Shown here piece after piece: positions 1-9,448 of a stretch of DNA of 64,000 nucleotides. Numbering within the stretch: position 1 is the stretch's first letter; each line of letters begins with the position of its first letter. Made by a program: the position numbers and the translations under genes. Under the pieces are notes generated by a model. It was not told where the DNA came from. It saw nothing but the letters and a program-made list of their open reading frames with translations, and searched no databases. The stretch covers positions 1 to 64,000 of the forward strand of contig CAVXVA010000008.1 in NCBI GenBank assembly GCA_963765075.1, written 5' to 3'. Origin of the DNA: JAENVU01 sp963765075 (GTDB taxonomy: Bacteria > Actinomycetota > Acidimicrobiia > IMCC26256 > JAENVU01).

Positions 1-39
1 GCAAGCAGGAAGTCGTGGGTTCGAGTCCCATCGTCTCCA
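1..39 (+). tRNA. tRNA-Ala, 3' part (5' end outside window)
   Basis: Only the 3' half is present. Bases 1-2 (GC) are the last two anticodon bases, followed by AA and the anticodon-stem strand GCAGG, variable loop AAGTC, T-stem GTGGG/CCCAT around loop TTCGAGT, acceptor strand CGTCTCC (32-38) and discriminator A39. An NGC anticodon means alanine, and T at acceptor position 70 fits the G3-U70 alanine identity pair. CC follows but the terminal A is not encoded. In M. tuberculosis tRNA-Ala(UGC) lies just after gyrA, which fits the origin-proximal gene order further along. Confidence 0.85.
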
Positions 40-76
40 CCGAAAAGGTCCGAGTTGGGGCGGCCTGCGTGCGCGG

Positions 77-1558
77 CTAGATGCGGCGTTTGACGCGACG
101 CCACGCGGCTTTCCAGCTGTCCCGCACCCGTTGTTGGTCGTCGGCGAACCCATGGGCGATGGCACCGGCGGCGAAGGCGACTTCGGCGTTGGGTTCATCG
201 ATGGCGGCGGAATGGAGCCATTCGATCGCCACGGTCGCATCGTGGTGGTCGCCGAGCAGGTCTTGGAGCTTGGTGAGCCGGCCGGCGGTCTTGTCGGCGG
301 ACGCTCCGACGATCGGTGCAATGGCTTCGTACGCATAGCGGGTTTGTTTGGTGCGTTTCCGAACTTCGTGCAGGTCGGCGTCGGATGGCGAACGGGGCAG
401 AGCCTTGACCGTCGCCCGGAGTCGTTTCCATGGGCGGCGGGTCACTCGGTGGACCGCTTCTTTCGCGAGTGTGTCGCGGTGAATGTCTCGCATGCGTGGT
501 GACCGGGCCGCGTCGATGAGGTCATCGAGCAATTGGACATACCTCGGCGAGCGCATGGCGTCGAGCAACGCGTCACGGTCGCGGTCACGCGCGGTGCGCA
601 GGCGGTCGGCGATGGCCCGCGATGCGGGTTGGAGGTCGGCCCAGAGGCGGTCACCGCGAGTGTCGATCCGGTCGAGAAGAACGTCCGCGTCGCGGACATG
701 CCCGAGTTGACCCCCGAACCATTGCAGTTCTGCTCGCAGTGATTCGCTCCACGGTTCATCCACGAACGGACCGAAGGCATGGAGGTGCGAGCGAAGTCGG
801 CGGGTGGCGACCCTTGCGCGGTGAACTCCCTCAGGGTCTTCACCGGCACGGACGAGTGCGTCGTGGTCGATGAGGCATCGTGCGGCGGTACTGATCGATC
901 CCCGGACGAGGTCCGCAGTGGTCGAATGGCGGTCCAGAGCAGGTGCGGGCACCAAATCCGGAGGAGCTGCGGCCGGTGCGCCGAGCACGCGCACAATCTT
1001 CGGCAGGCCCGGACTCGCCCCTGCGCCACTCGTCCGAAGCCGTTTGACGACCCGCTTGCTCACCCGAAGGTCACCATCCTCCGGAGTTTCGACTTCGATT
1101 TCCCGGAAGTGCACTGACGGCACGCCGGCGACGAACCCGTGGACGTCGTCGTCGTCGACCTCGCAGACGAGCCGTCCGTCTACGTCGAAGACTCGGGTCC
1201 TTTCTCGGCGAGTCTCGATGCGAGCCACGTCGGCAAGGGGCACCGACCGGGCCCAGGGCACCACGAGTTCGAGTGCCGCGCTCGGTGGATCACCCGTCTC
1301 GTTGCCGAAGGCGTGCTCGTTGCGTACCAGTTCGTCGTCGTGGCGGACTTCGGGAATCTTCACCGTCCAACCGTCGTCGGATCGGAATCGCAGACTGACC
1401 CCCGAACGGGTCAACCGCAGATCCGGGGTGTCGAAGTAGAGGGCGGTCAACGTGACGATCTCGGTCGTCCACGTCCCACATCCGACGAGCAGCTCATCCA
1501 GGGGCGGCAACGACGTCGTCGGCTCGACAATCAGCTTGGTCTCACGCTCGCGCACCAC
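77..1558 (-). CDS. CYTH and CHAD domain-containing protein
   Basis: About 493 residues. The N-terminal CYTH domain (about residues 1-200) begins with the ExExK signature (RERETK, residues 3-8), the tunnel-forming motif of triphosphate-binding enzymes. The C-terminal CHAD domain (about 220-490) is a histidine-rich helical domain (HRARVATRRLRSHL, HEVRKRTKQTRYAYEA) known to bind inorganic polyphosphate in related proteins. The reading frame stays open upstream to 1693, but that would overlap the preceding glycosyltransferase; the GTG at 1558 just before the CYTH motif is the sensible start. It is the last gene of a minus-strand run. Polyphosphate binding or triphosphatase activity is a family-level inference. 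Confidence 0.88.
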   Translation of the reverse strand: MVRERETKLIVEPTTSLPPLDELLVGCGTWTTEIVTLTALYFDTPDLRLTRSGVSLRFRSDDGWTVKIPEVRHDDELVRNEHAFGNETGDPPSAALELVVPWARSVPLADVARIETRRERTRVFDVDGRLVCEVDDDDVHGFVAGVPSVHFREIEVETPEDGDLRVSKRVVKRLRTSGAGASPGLPKIVRVLGAPAAAPPDLVPAPALDRHSTTADLVRGSISTAARCLIDHDALVRAGEDPEGVHRARVATRRLRSHLHAFGPFVDEPWSESLRAELQWFGGQLGHVRDADVLLDRIDTRGDRLWADLQPASRAIADRLRTARDRDRDALLDAMRSPRYVQLLDDLIDAARSPRMRDIHRDTLAKEAVHRVTRRPWKRLRATVKALPRSPSDADLHEVRKRTKQTRYAYEAIAPIVGASADKTAGRLTKLQDLLGDHHDATVAIEWLHSAAIDEPNAEVAFAAGAIAHGFADDQQRVRDSWKAAWRRVKRRI

Positions 1559-1611
1559 TCGATCGTCCCACGTTCGCGACCGCCCGACCCGCGCCCGCTG
1601 GTGAAAGGGTG

Positions 1612-3594
1612 TCAGGCGCGACCAGTCAGCGCGACCACGGGAACGCCGTCGGGGAGTGAAGCCACTGCCGCGTTGGGCGTGTGGAACAACCACAGCGACA
1701 GTGCTGCGTGAGAAGCCCAGTCCCCATCCACGATCTGCAATGAGATCAGACCGGACTCAGTGGCCCCACCGAGGGTGCGAACGTGCTCCATCTTCAGCGG
1801 CGCGCAACCGGGAAGCTCGATGCTCGCGAGACCGCTCGGCATGATGATGCCTGCCGGAACGCGTGCGGCAAGACCGTTGACCGAGACGTCGACGATCTGC
1901 CCAGGCACCCCGTCGAGGCAGACCGTGCTTTCGACGGCGAACCGGTGAGCTCGCCGGCGACTCGTTGCGTACCGCTCGGCGCGAATACGAGCCATGCCGA
2001 GGAGGAGTACCGAACCCGCGAGCGCCAACCACAAACTGGCGGCGATCGTCGACTCCGGCGACGTTCGCCAGGGCACCCACCCCGCGACGCCCGCGGCGGC
2101 GTAGCCACAGATCGCGTAGGCAGTGATCGCAAGCGCCGGAAGGATGCGGGGGGCCCGGCCGAGGCGACGCTCGTTCTCCCCGCCCTTCGGCGTCACGGCG
2201 AACTCGAGCGAAGTCCGAGTTACGAGCCACCAGGCACACGCCAACCCGACCGGGATGCGCAGGGTGCGCAAGGCGAACGCCGTGGTCCATTGGATGTGGC
2301 CGCGTAGGAGTCGCTTGGCGCCCCACAACCGGGTCGCGAACATCGTGAGGAAGGCGGCGACGAAGGTGAGGGGCGCGGCGGTCGACGTCTGCGCGCCGGT
2401 CAGCATCACGGCGATGGGAACGCAGAACGCCGCGACCGTCGCGACGCCCTCGAGCCAGAAGAGGGTGCCGTCGAGGTACTCCCAATAGTTGCGCCACGAC
2501 ATCCACCGTTTGGCGGCCCAGAGCCGCTCGGTCACCAGAATCTGCATCGCTCCCATGCCCCAGCGGCGGCGCTGGAGGAGGTACTGATCCGGGGTGGCGG
2601 GAGCGAGGCCGACCGCGATGGTCTGGCGGTGAAACGCCGTCTTCCACCCTGCCTTCAACAACTTGAGCGTCGTGTGCATGTCTTCAGTGATCGTCTCTGT
2701 GGCGACGCCACCGACTTCCTCGAGCGCGGCGATGCGGACCAACGAGGTGGAGCCGCACCAGAACGGACCGACCCCGGCGTGCTGACGTGACGCCATCAGC
2801 ACGTTGAAGAAGAGTCCTTGTTCACCGGTATGCCCGTCGTCGTCGAAGGCGCCGTGGTTGTAGAAATGCTGGGGTCCCTGCACGAGCGCGATCTCCGGAT
2901 CCTCGAACCAACCGAGGGTGTTCGTCAGGAACCCGGAGAGCGGAACGTGGTCGCAGTCGAGTACGGCAACGATCTCGGTGCGCTCGGTCCCCGCCCTCCG
3001 CTCTTCATCGGCCAAGACCGCCAGGGCGTGGTTCATGTTCCCGGCTTTCGCGTGGTCGTGCACCTCACGCTGGATGTACCGGGCGCCGAGATCCCGGCAC
3101 ATCTCGGCCACCCACGGTCGATCACCGTCGTCGAGGACGAAGGTCTCGTGCGGGGGTTCGATCGCGCACGCGGCCGTGATGGTCGGCACGATCACCTCGG
3201 CCGGTTCGTTGTACGTCGGGATGAAGATGGCGACCTTGGGTGTGTGGGCACCGGTCCGAATCGGCGCGGGGATCGCGCAATCGATACTCCAGAGCGTGAT
3301 GGCCTTGATGGTCAGCCCGAAGATCGGGAGGGCCTCGAACGCGATGAGCGTGAAGGCGACGGTGCGGTTCCAACTTCCGACCGGGAGGGTGAACGCCAGC
3401 CGCCAGGTCAGATACGCGAGGAGTGCGAGGACGGCGGTGACGCCTCCGATTCGCGCCAGGGCACGATCACGAGGCTGCTCGTTCTGGGGATTGGTGATTT
3501 CCAGGGCCCAAGGCGCGACAGGGGGCCGAACGCGTGTGTCGAACATGGTTCGTGGTTCGGCATCCTGCCGATCCGGGTAACCACGCGGATTCAC
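1612..3594 (-). CDS. Cellulose-synthase-like glycosyltransferase (GT2) with C-terminal PilZ domain
   Basis: 660 residues. Two membrane segments (about 45-100) precede a GT2 catalytic domain with VAIFIPTYNE (121-130), LDDGDRP (154-160), the DxD motif LDCDHVP (212-218), TED (313-315) and QRRRW (351-355), the standard set of processive beta-glycan synthases. More membrane helices follow (about 380-540). The C-terminus (about 560-645) resembles PilZ: RRRAHRF and DVSVNGLA stand where the c-di-GMP-binding RxxxR and (D/N)xSxxG motifs sit in BcsA. It probably makes and exports a polysaccharide under c-di-GMP control; the sugar is unknown. It lies next to a c-di-GMP-related HD-GYP gene. An alternative start is Met17 (3546). 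Confidence 0.88.
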   Translation of the reverse strand: MNPRGYPDRQDAEPRTMFDTRVRPPVAPWALEITNPQNEQPRDRALARIGGVTAVLALLAYLTWRLAFTLPVGSWNRTVAFTLIAFEALPIFGLTIKAITLWSIDCAIPAPIRTGAHTPKVAIFIPTYNEPAEVIVPTITAACAIEPPHETFVLDDGDRPWVAEMCRDLGARYIQREVHDHAKAGNMNHALAVLADEERRAGTERTEIVAVLDCDHVPLSGFLTNTLGWFEDPEIALVQGPQHFYNHGAFDDDGHTGEQGLFFNVLMASRQHAGVGPFWCGSTSLVRIAALEEVGGVATETITEDMHTTLKLLKAGWKTAFHRQTIAVGLAPATPDQYLLQRRRWGMGAMQILVTERLWAAKRWMSWRNYWEYLDGTLFWLEGVATVAAFCVPIAVMLTGAQTSTAAPLTFVAAFLTMFATRLWGAKRLLRGHIQWTTAFALRTLRIPVGLACAWWLVTRTSLEFAVTPKGGENERRLGRAPRILPALAITAYAICGYAAAGVAGWVPWRTSPESTIAASLWLALAGSVLLLGMARIRAERYATSRRRAHRFAVESTVCLDGVPGQIVDVSVNGLAARVPAGIIMPSGLASIELPGCAPLKMEHVRTLGGATESGLISLQIVDGDWASHAALSLWLFHTPNAAVASLPDGVPVVALTGRA

Positions 3595-3695
3595 CGAAAA
3601 TCAGCCCGCGTGCACTACTCGGGGGCTTTTCGCCCCAGAAGCCGCGATCCGGCCCAGGGTCGTCACCAAGCCGATCGGTCTGCGTCGGACGATGG

Positions 3696-5048
3696 TCAGA
3701 TGACGATGATCAGGAAGGTCTGGGACGTCGAGACGTCGATGCCGCCGTTCAGGACCCCACCGTCGTCCGCGAGGGTCACGGTCACGATGGCGAACCCGGG
3801 AATCCCGGTCGGTGTGAAGCTCAGGGTTCCGTCGGGCGCGATCACGGGCTGGACGGTGAAGAGTGGCGCGTTGTCGTTGCTGACGGTGAACGTGACCGTC
3901 TGGCCCGACTCGTTCGGACCGGCCGAGAGCGGGTTGGCCCACGCGGCCATCGAGAAGGGAGTCGCTCCGAGGGCCACGGCGATTGGTGGGGTCGTGAAGC
4001 TGGGAGCGTCGTTGACTGCGGTGACGGTGATCGTGAAGGTCTGCGGTGGTGACGTGTCGGTCCCGCCGTTCGCGGTGCCGCCGTCATCGACGAGGAGCAC
4101 GGTGACGGTCGCCGAGCCGAACGCGTCGGCGGCCGCCGTATAGCTGAGGGTGCCGTCAGCGGCGACCGCCGGATCCGCGGCGAACAGCGCGGGGTTGTCG
4201 CTGGTGACACTGAACGACACGTTCTGACCCGATTCGTTGGCGGGACCCAGGCTGATCGCCGAGGCCCAGGCGGGGACCGATTGAGGCCCGGCGTCCTCGA
4301 GCGTGGTCTGCGCCGGGCCCGCGACGAAGGCGGGCACGTCGTTCACCGGATCGATCGTGATGGTGACGGTGGCGGTGGCACACAGTGCCCCCGTGTCGCA
4401 GACGCGGTAGGTGAACGTGTCGGCCCCGTGGGCATCGGGCGTGGGCGTGTAGTCGATGGTGCCGTCGCCGAGTGGCGTCGCGGTTCCGGTCGTGGGGGGC
4501 GTGACGATCGCGACGGTTGCGGGCGCGATGTTGGCGTCGGTGTCGTTGGCCAGGACCGCCAGGTTGGTCGCCGGCGAGTCTTCGAGGACGGTGGTGCTGT
4601 CGGGGTTGGCGACAGGTGCGGCGTTCGCGTAGGTCACGTCCAGATGCGACGGATACGCCGCGGTCATGGCGATCCAGAGGTCCTCCTTGGAGGCCGGCAA
4701 TCGGAGGCGCAACTCGCGGCCGGCTCGCGAACGTGCGGGACACGGAGCCCACGACGAGGTTGTGCTCGCGTCCAGGTCGGGCCCGCAGTTCCAGTTGGGA
4801 TCAACAGCTGGTTGGTCGACGCCAGCCTGACGCACCCGGTTCCACCCGCCGCGCAGTCGTAGAGGTAGGCGTGGGGGTGCGCGTCCTTGTTCACTCGAAA
4901 TTCTTGACCGAGGACCACAGGTCGAGCGTGACCGGTCCGTCGAGGGTGAGCGCCGTCGTGGGCGTGTACGTCCAACTGGTGTTGCTTCGCGGGATCGCTC
5001 ACCGCTCTCGCCGCCGTCACTCTTCTTGATGCGTGAGCCCGGGGTCAC
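3696..5048 (-). CDS. C-terminal part of the frameshifted HD-GYP/tandem-repeat surface protein
   Basis: The open frame is 450 codons, but its first 110 or so residues are out-of-frame translation, so the ATG at 5048 is not a real start. True coding is recovered by switching frames: the upstream frame reads into TIKKSD, then WTYTPTTALTLDGPVTLDLW, then FRVNKDAHPHAYLYDC, then GSVSRTF, then RELRLRLPASKEDLWIAM. Together these make one conserved-looking beta-sandwich module needing several one-base corrections between about 4700 and 5050. From about 4690 to the stop the frame is clean: one Big/cadherin-like repeat (VLANDTD...TDPVNDVP) and two more units with VNDAPSF linkers. It ends in a hydrophobic LIIVI. 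I regard it as the 3' portion of the gene at 5237-8413. Confidence 0.6.
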   Translation of the reverse strand: MTPGSRIKKSDGGESGERSREATPVGRTRPRRRSPSTDRSRSTCGPRSRISSEQGRAPPRLPLRLRGGWNRVRQAGVDQPAVDPNWNCGPDLDASTTSSWAPCPARSRAGRELRLRLPASKEDLWIAMTAAYPSHLDVTYANAAPVANPDSTTVLEDSPATNLAVLANDTDANIAPATVAIVTPPTTGTATPLGDGTIDYTPTPDAHGADTFTYRVCDTGALCATATVTITIDPVNDVPAFVAGPAQTTLEDAGPQSVPAWASAISLGPANESGQNVSFSVTSDNPALFAADPAVAADGTLSYTAAADAFGSATVTVLLVDDGGTANGGTDTSPPQTFTITVTAVNDAPSFTTPPIAVALGATPFSMAAWANPLSAGPNESGQTVTFTVSNDNAPLFTVQPVIAPDGTLSFTPTGIPGFAIVTVTLADDGGVLNGGIDVSTSQTFLIIVI

Positions 5049-5236
5049 CGTCGCTGTCGAAGTCGGGAACGGGGGCTGCGGCGGGAGGAGGGGTCAGGGT
5101 GAGGTCGTAGTTGTCGGCGCTCGACCCGCTGGTTCCCAGGTAGAGCGCACCCGGGGTGACTCCGGAGTTCACCGTGATCGTCACATCGGCCGTCGCCGTG
5201 AGCCCGTAACCGTCGTCAACCAGGTAGGTGAAGGTG

Positions 5237-8200
5237 TCAGTGCCGAGGAAGCCCGGGGCTGGGGTGTAGCGTGAACGAGCCGTCGGCGTTCAACGCCAGC
5301 ACACCGTTGGACGGCCCGCGACCACCGGAGCGGTTTGAACGGTGAGCGGGTTCCCGAGCAGGTCGAAGTCGTTGGCGAGCACGCCCGGTGCGGGCAGCGT
5401 CAGCACTGAGGATTGGTCGACCGTGTACGCGTCCGCCTGCGGGCTGGGCGGCACCGGCGTGACGGTGATGGTGAAGGTCTGGGCGGTGCTGGTGTCGGTT
5501 CCGCCGTTCGTCGTCCCGCCGGTGTCGGTGGCGGTGACCGTAACGGTGGCAGTGCCGGGATCGTTGGTGGTGGAGGTGTAGGTGAGGGTGCCGTCGGAGT
5601 GCGACCGCGGGCGGCGTCGTGAACAGTCCGGGGTTGGTGTTGGTGAGTGCGAAGGTGACGGTTTGGGAGGCCTCGTCGGCGGGGCCGGGGCTGATGCCGG
5701 TCGCCCAGCCGGCGATGGTCTGGAGTCCGCTGCCGTCGGCGACGGTCTGGTCGGGTCCGGCGGTGAAGCTCGGCGCGTCGTTCACCGGCGTGACGGTGAT
5801 AGTGAAGGTCTGGGCGGTGCTGGTGTCGCTTCCGCCGTTCGTCGTCCCGCCGGTGTCGGTGGCGGCGACCGTGACGGTGGCAACACCGGATGCGTCGGCC
5901 GCGGGCCTGTACGTGAGGGTGCCGTTGGACGCGACGCCCGGAGCCACCGAGAACAGCGAACCGTTGCTGGTGGTGACAGAGAACGAGACGGTTTGGGCGG
6001 TCTCGTCGGCGGGGCCGGGGCTGATGGCGGTAGCCCAGCCGGCGACGGTTTGGGGCCCGCTGTCTTCGGCGATGGTCTGGTCGGGTCCGGCGGTGAAGCT
6101 CGGCGCGTCGTTCACCGGCGTGACGGTGATGGTGAAGATCTCGGGTGCGGAGCTGGGTGTCCCGGCGCCGTCGTCGGTGGCGGTGACGGTGACGGTCGCG
6201 GCACCGGATGCGTTGGCGGCGGGCGTGTAGGTGAGGGTGCCGTCGGGGGCGAGGGCGGGTGCTGTCGCGAAGAGGGATGGGTTGGTGTTGGTGAGTGCGA
6301 AGGTGACGGTTTGGGCGGTCTCGTCGGCGGGGCCGGGGCTGATGGCGGTGGCCCAGCCGGCGACGGTTTGGGGCCCGCTGTCTTCGGCGATGGTCTGGTT
6401 GGCTCCGGCGGTGAAGCTCGGCGCGTCGTTCACCGGCGTGACGGAGATCGATACCACTGCGGATGCGGAGGCCCCGTCGAGGTCGCTCACCGTGTACGTC
6501 AGCGAATCCGGGCCCGAGTATCCCGCCGGCGGGTTGTACGCGATCATGTCCCCGACGAGCCGGGCCTCGCCGACGAGCGGTTGGCTGATCGTGCTCGCGG
6601 TGAGTAAGTCGCCGTCCGGATCCGAGTCGTTGTCCAACGGTTTCAAGATCGACGGCTGACTCTCGGTGACGCTAAACGCGTCGTCGTTCGCACTCGGACC
6701 GCGGTTGGCCGAGCGGACGTGGACCGTGACTGAGGCGCTCGCGGTCGCTCCTCCGCGGTCGGCGGTCGTATAGGGGAACTCCAAGGTTCCGGCGTAGGTC
6801 GCAGGCGCGGTGTAGCGAACGGCCCCGTCGGCGATGCTCGACTCTCCGACCGGCGGCCGACCCACCGTGACGATCGTGAGTTCGTCATCTTCCGGGTCGG
6901 TGTCGTTCGCGAGCACATCGATCGATGCGACCTCACCCGCATCCATCGTGACCTCGTCGGCTCCGGCGATCGGAGGATCGTCGACTGGACGCACCGTGAC
7001 GATCAGCTTGCCGTTGGCGCAGCCACTCGCCCAGCACGCTTCGTATTCGAAACGGAGTGTTCCCGTGTAGTCCGGCGGCGGGGTCACGAGGACCGCGGCC
7101 CCGGTGCCGGGCGCCGCCGAACCACCCGACGCGGAGAGGACCCGAACCGCTTCCAATCCGCTGGTTCGGAGATCTCCGAGCTCGACCGTCGTGGGGGTGT
7201 CCTCGTTGATCTCGGCCCGCACGGTCGGCGCATTTGGCAACGCGTTGGTCTGCACCGAAGATTGCGGGTTCGCTCCGAATGCCGGCGGGGGCTGTGGTCC
7301 CGAGAAGATGCTGCCGACGATCGAGGCGACTCCGACGGCGAGACCGGTGGCGGCGGCACCGATGACCGGCGGGATCGAGATTCCCCCGAGCGGGCTCTGG
7401 GCAATCAGCGAGAGCGGTCCCATTGCGAGCCGCAGTCGTCCGAGCGAGATGTTGAGGAACGCTCGCACGACGGCGGGATCGAAGTGTGTACCTGCGCACG
7501 CCGCGATCTCGGCCCGAGCGGTTTTCGGATCGATCGGCTCCTTGTACGAGCGCGACGAGGTGATGACATCGAAGACGTCGGCAACCGACACAATGCGCGC
7601 GGCGTACGAGATGTCGGTGCCCGCCAGCCCGGTCGGGTAACCGGTGCCGTCCCACCGTTCGTGATGCTGGCCGACTGCGAGGACCCAATCGCCGAGCCAG
7701 TCGTTCAACGGAGCGACCATCTGCGCCCCTACTTCCGGATGGCGCCTGATGATCTCCCATTCCTCGTCGGTCGGCGGGCTGCGTTTGTTGAGGATCTCGT
7801 ACGGAATCTCGAGCTTGCCGATGTCGTGGAGCAGCCCGGCCCAGTGGAGCAGGTCGATCTCCTGCGGATCGAGGCCGAGCTCGTCACCGATCATCTTCGT
7901 GTAGGCGCGCACCCTCTCCGAATGACCGCGGGTGATGCGATCGTGCGCGTTGAGCGCGGCGACGAGTTCGAGCACACGCTCGGCCGCTTCGGCCGGGGTC
8001 TCGCCGACGTTGCCGGCGCGCGCTTGGTCGACGATTTCACGGAGTTGACTGACGGTGCCCGAGCGGAGCGCGATCTTGAACCGTGACGGCGCCTGGTCGG
8101 GGAAGACGAGCGACAGGCCCAGGAGCGTGCTGAGCGGCAGACAACGGCGAGCCACCTTGTCGATGACGATGAGGACGACGGTCGAAGAACCGCAGAGCGC

Positions 8201-8413
8201 GAGCCACCAGGCGAGATACCCGACCAGCGACTCGGACGGTGCCCGCACGACCCGGCTCGCGACGAGCACGAAGAGGAGCGAGGCCGCGATCGGCACGAGC
8301 GCCACGGCGATACGCACCAGCGTCGCAGCGAGTGGATGGGCCGTCCAACGGGGCGTGCCAGCGGACTCGTTGGCACTGCTGCGCGCGTGCACTGTCGACG
8401 GGCCACGTTCCAC
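5237..8413 (-). CDS. HD-GYP domain protein with tandem cadherin-like extracellular repeats (N-terminal part, frameshifted near its end)
   Basis: The N-terminus has two membrane helices (about 31-52 and 66-85), a linker, then an HD-GYP domain (about 150-325) with the HD pair in LLHDIGK (195-200) and HHERWDGTGYP (250-260), the hallmark of c-di-GMP phosphodiesterases. A further hydrophobic stretch (343-370) is followed by several hundred residues of VCBS/cadherin-like repeats with LANDTDPEDD and VTPVNDAPSFTAG linkers. The frame is true to about 5599, where an extra base (5598) shifts it. A missing base near 5323 restores it and another extra base near 5270 breaks it again; corrected reading continues into the 3696-5048 segment, giving about 1,570 residues in total. 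A cytoplasmic phosphodiesterase tethered to an exposed adhesin-like rod is the likely architecture. Confidence 0.8.
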   Translation of the reverse strand: MERGPSTVHARSSANESAGTPRWTAHPLAATLVRIAVALVPIAASLLFVLVASRVVRAPSESLVGYLAWWLALCGSSTVVLIVIDKVARRCLPLSTLLGLSLVFPDQAPSRFKIALRSGTVSQLREIVDQARAGNVGETPAEAAERVLELVAALNAHDRITRGHSERVRAYTKMIGDELGLDPQEIDLLHWAGLLHDIGKLEIPYEILNKRSPPTDEEWEIIRRHPEVGAQMVAPLNDWLGDWVLAVGQHHERWDGTGYPTGLAGTDISYAARIVSVADVFDVITSSRSYKEPIDPKTARAEIAACAGTHFDPAVVRAFLNISLGRLRLAMGPLSLIAQSPLGGISIPPVIGAAATGLAVGVASIVGSIFSGPQPPPAFGANPQSSVQTNALPNAPTVRAEINEDTPTTVELGDLRTSGLEAVRVLSASGGSAAPGTGAAVLVTPPPDYTGTLRFEYEACWASGCANGKLIVTVRPVDDPPIAGADEVTMDAGEVASIDVLANDTDPEDDELTIVTVGRPPVGESSIADGAVRYTAPATYAGTLEFPYTTADRGGATASASVTVHVRSANRGPSANDDAFSVTESQPSILKPLDNDSDPDGDLLTASTISQPLVGEARLVGDMIAYNPPAGYSGPDSLTYTVSDLDGASASAVVSISVTPVNDAPSFTAGANQTIAEDSGPQTVAGWATAISPGPADETAQTVTFALTNTNPSLFATAPALAPDGTLTYTPAANASGAATVTVTATDDGAGTPSSAPEIFTITVTPVNDAPSFTAGPDQTIAEDSGPQTVAGWATAISPGPADETAQTVSFSVTTSNGSLFSVAPGVASNGTLTYRPAADASGVATVTVAATDTGGTTNGGSDTSTAQTFTITVTPVNDAPSFTAGPDQTVADGSGLQTIAGWATGISPGPADEASQTVTFALTNTNPGLFTTPPAVALRRHPHLHLHHQRSRHCHRYGHRHRHRRDDERRNRHQHRPDLHHHRHAGAAQPAGGRVHGRPILSADAARTGRARQRLRPAREPAHRSNRSGGRGPSNGVLALNADGSFTLHPSPGLPRH
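5448..6446. repeat. Tandem DNA repeats of about 316-332 bp inside the HD-GYP gene
   Basis: The phrase CACCGGCGTGACGG recurs at about 5452, 5784, 6114 and 6431, giving units of about 332, 330 and 317 bp that are highly similar throughout (for example the segment encoding VNDAPSFTAGPDQT). Each unit encodes one repeat of about 105-110 residues. Near-identical units of this length are prone to recombination and to assembly collapse, so the true copy number may differ. Confidence 0.8.
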
Positions 8414-8581
8414 CTCTGGTTATCGACTCCTCGAATCGAGGACCTGAGGGTGATCCGGGGGGCCGGATCGTTCGTTCAATCCGCCCGGTTCACGAGTATT
8501 CACCGGAAAGAGACGGGATCGGCACGATATGCGGGGAGCCGACCCCGATGTCGCGTTCTTGACTCGATCTCCACCGCTGCG

Positions 8582-9376
8582 TCATCGGCCCCGCTTCTTG
8601 CCCCGAAGGGCCGACGCGGGGAGCGACTGCCCGTGGGTGCGCGACTGGATCTCGTTCCACAAGTCGCGGTACGCGATCGACGCGGTGTTGGCGCGGCCGG
8701 TGAACACGAACGGTCGGCGTCGCTCCGGTGACGCTTCGATGATGACGGATGCGGGAATCCCGGTCCGCAGTAGTCGCGGGACTTCGCTCGGAAGCCGCTC
8801 GGCGATTTCACGATGCGACCGTTTGCGCCGGTCGACCATCGACAGGAACCCAACCAGGTCACCCTTGGCCTTGGGTGTGTCGTCGACGTAGGTCATCAGT
8901 TGCTCGAACGCTCGAATCGCGAGCGCTGACGGGACGATGGGCGACAGGTAGATCTCGGCGGCCCGAAACGCGCTGTCGTTGGCGACGGAGACGCCGGGCG
9001 CACAGTCGATGAACACGACGTCGTACCGATCGTCGATCGAGTCGAGCGCTTCGCCGATCCGGCGCTTCGACCGCGACGCATCGGCCAGTTCGAGGTCGAG
9101 CGTTCGGAGTGAGGTGTCGGCGGGGACAAGGTCGAGCCCCGGGGTCGCGGTCTTGATCACCACGTCGTTCAGCCGCGGCCGGTTCCGCGTGATCGCTCTG
9201 GTTGCCTCGCGCTTCGGAGCGCGATCGGCAATTGCAAAGGTGGCGCCGCCTTGGGGGTCCAGGTCCCAGACGAGGGTCCGGAGGCCGCTCAGCGCGGCCA
9301 GGCCGGCGAGGTTGACGGCGGTGGTGGTCTTGCCGACGCCTCCTTTGATGCTGAGCAGTGCGATCGTGAGGGCCAT
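8582..9376 (-). CDS. ParA/MinD-family ATPase
   Basis: 264 residues. The deviant Walker A motif KGGVGKTT (11-18), the DLDPQGG switch I region and VVFIDCAPG Walker B are all present, so this is a ParA-type nucleotide-driven positioning ATPase. There is no adjacent ParB or parS-like sequence, which argues against plasmid or chromosome partitioning and for positioning of a protein complex. The gene lies 168 bp upstream of, and in line with, the HD-GYP/repeat gene, so it may place that envelope system; this is inference. The C-terminal tail is basic (ALRGKKRGR). Confidence 0.88.
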   Translation of the reverse strand: MALTIALLSIKGGVGKTTTAVNLAGLAALSGLRTLVWDLDPQGGATFAIADRAPKREATRAITRNRPRLNDVVIKTATPGLDLVPADTSLRTLDLELADASRSKRRIGEALDSIDDRYDVVFIDCAPGVSVANDSAFRAAEIYLSPIVPSALAIRAFEQLMTYVDDTPKAKGDLVGFLSMVDRRKRSHREIAERLPSEVPRLLRTGIPASVIIEASPERRRPFVFTGRANTASIAYRDLWNEIQSRTHGQSLPASALRGKKRGR

Positions 9377-9448
9377 GGGGTGAATCTCGCGGCTGCGTCT
9401 CGCCGGCGCAACCTGGGCGGCAGATCCTCGGGGCCGTTCAGCGAACGC

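Noticed and set aside
2818..4143. Long plus-strand open frame across two minus-strand genes
   Set aside because: Antisense to clear GT2 and repeat-protein coding; composition and lack of motifs show a GC-rich shadow.
5448..6446. Regularly spaced repeats resembling a repeat array
   Set aside because: Units are about 330 bp, fully coding and in frame; they encode protein repeats and are far too long for CRISPR repeats. No CRISPR array was seen anywhere.
8582..9376. Plasmid or chromosome partition locus
   Set aside because: No ParB gene or parS-like palindrome next to the ParA gene.
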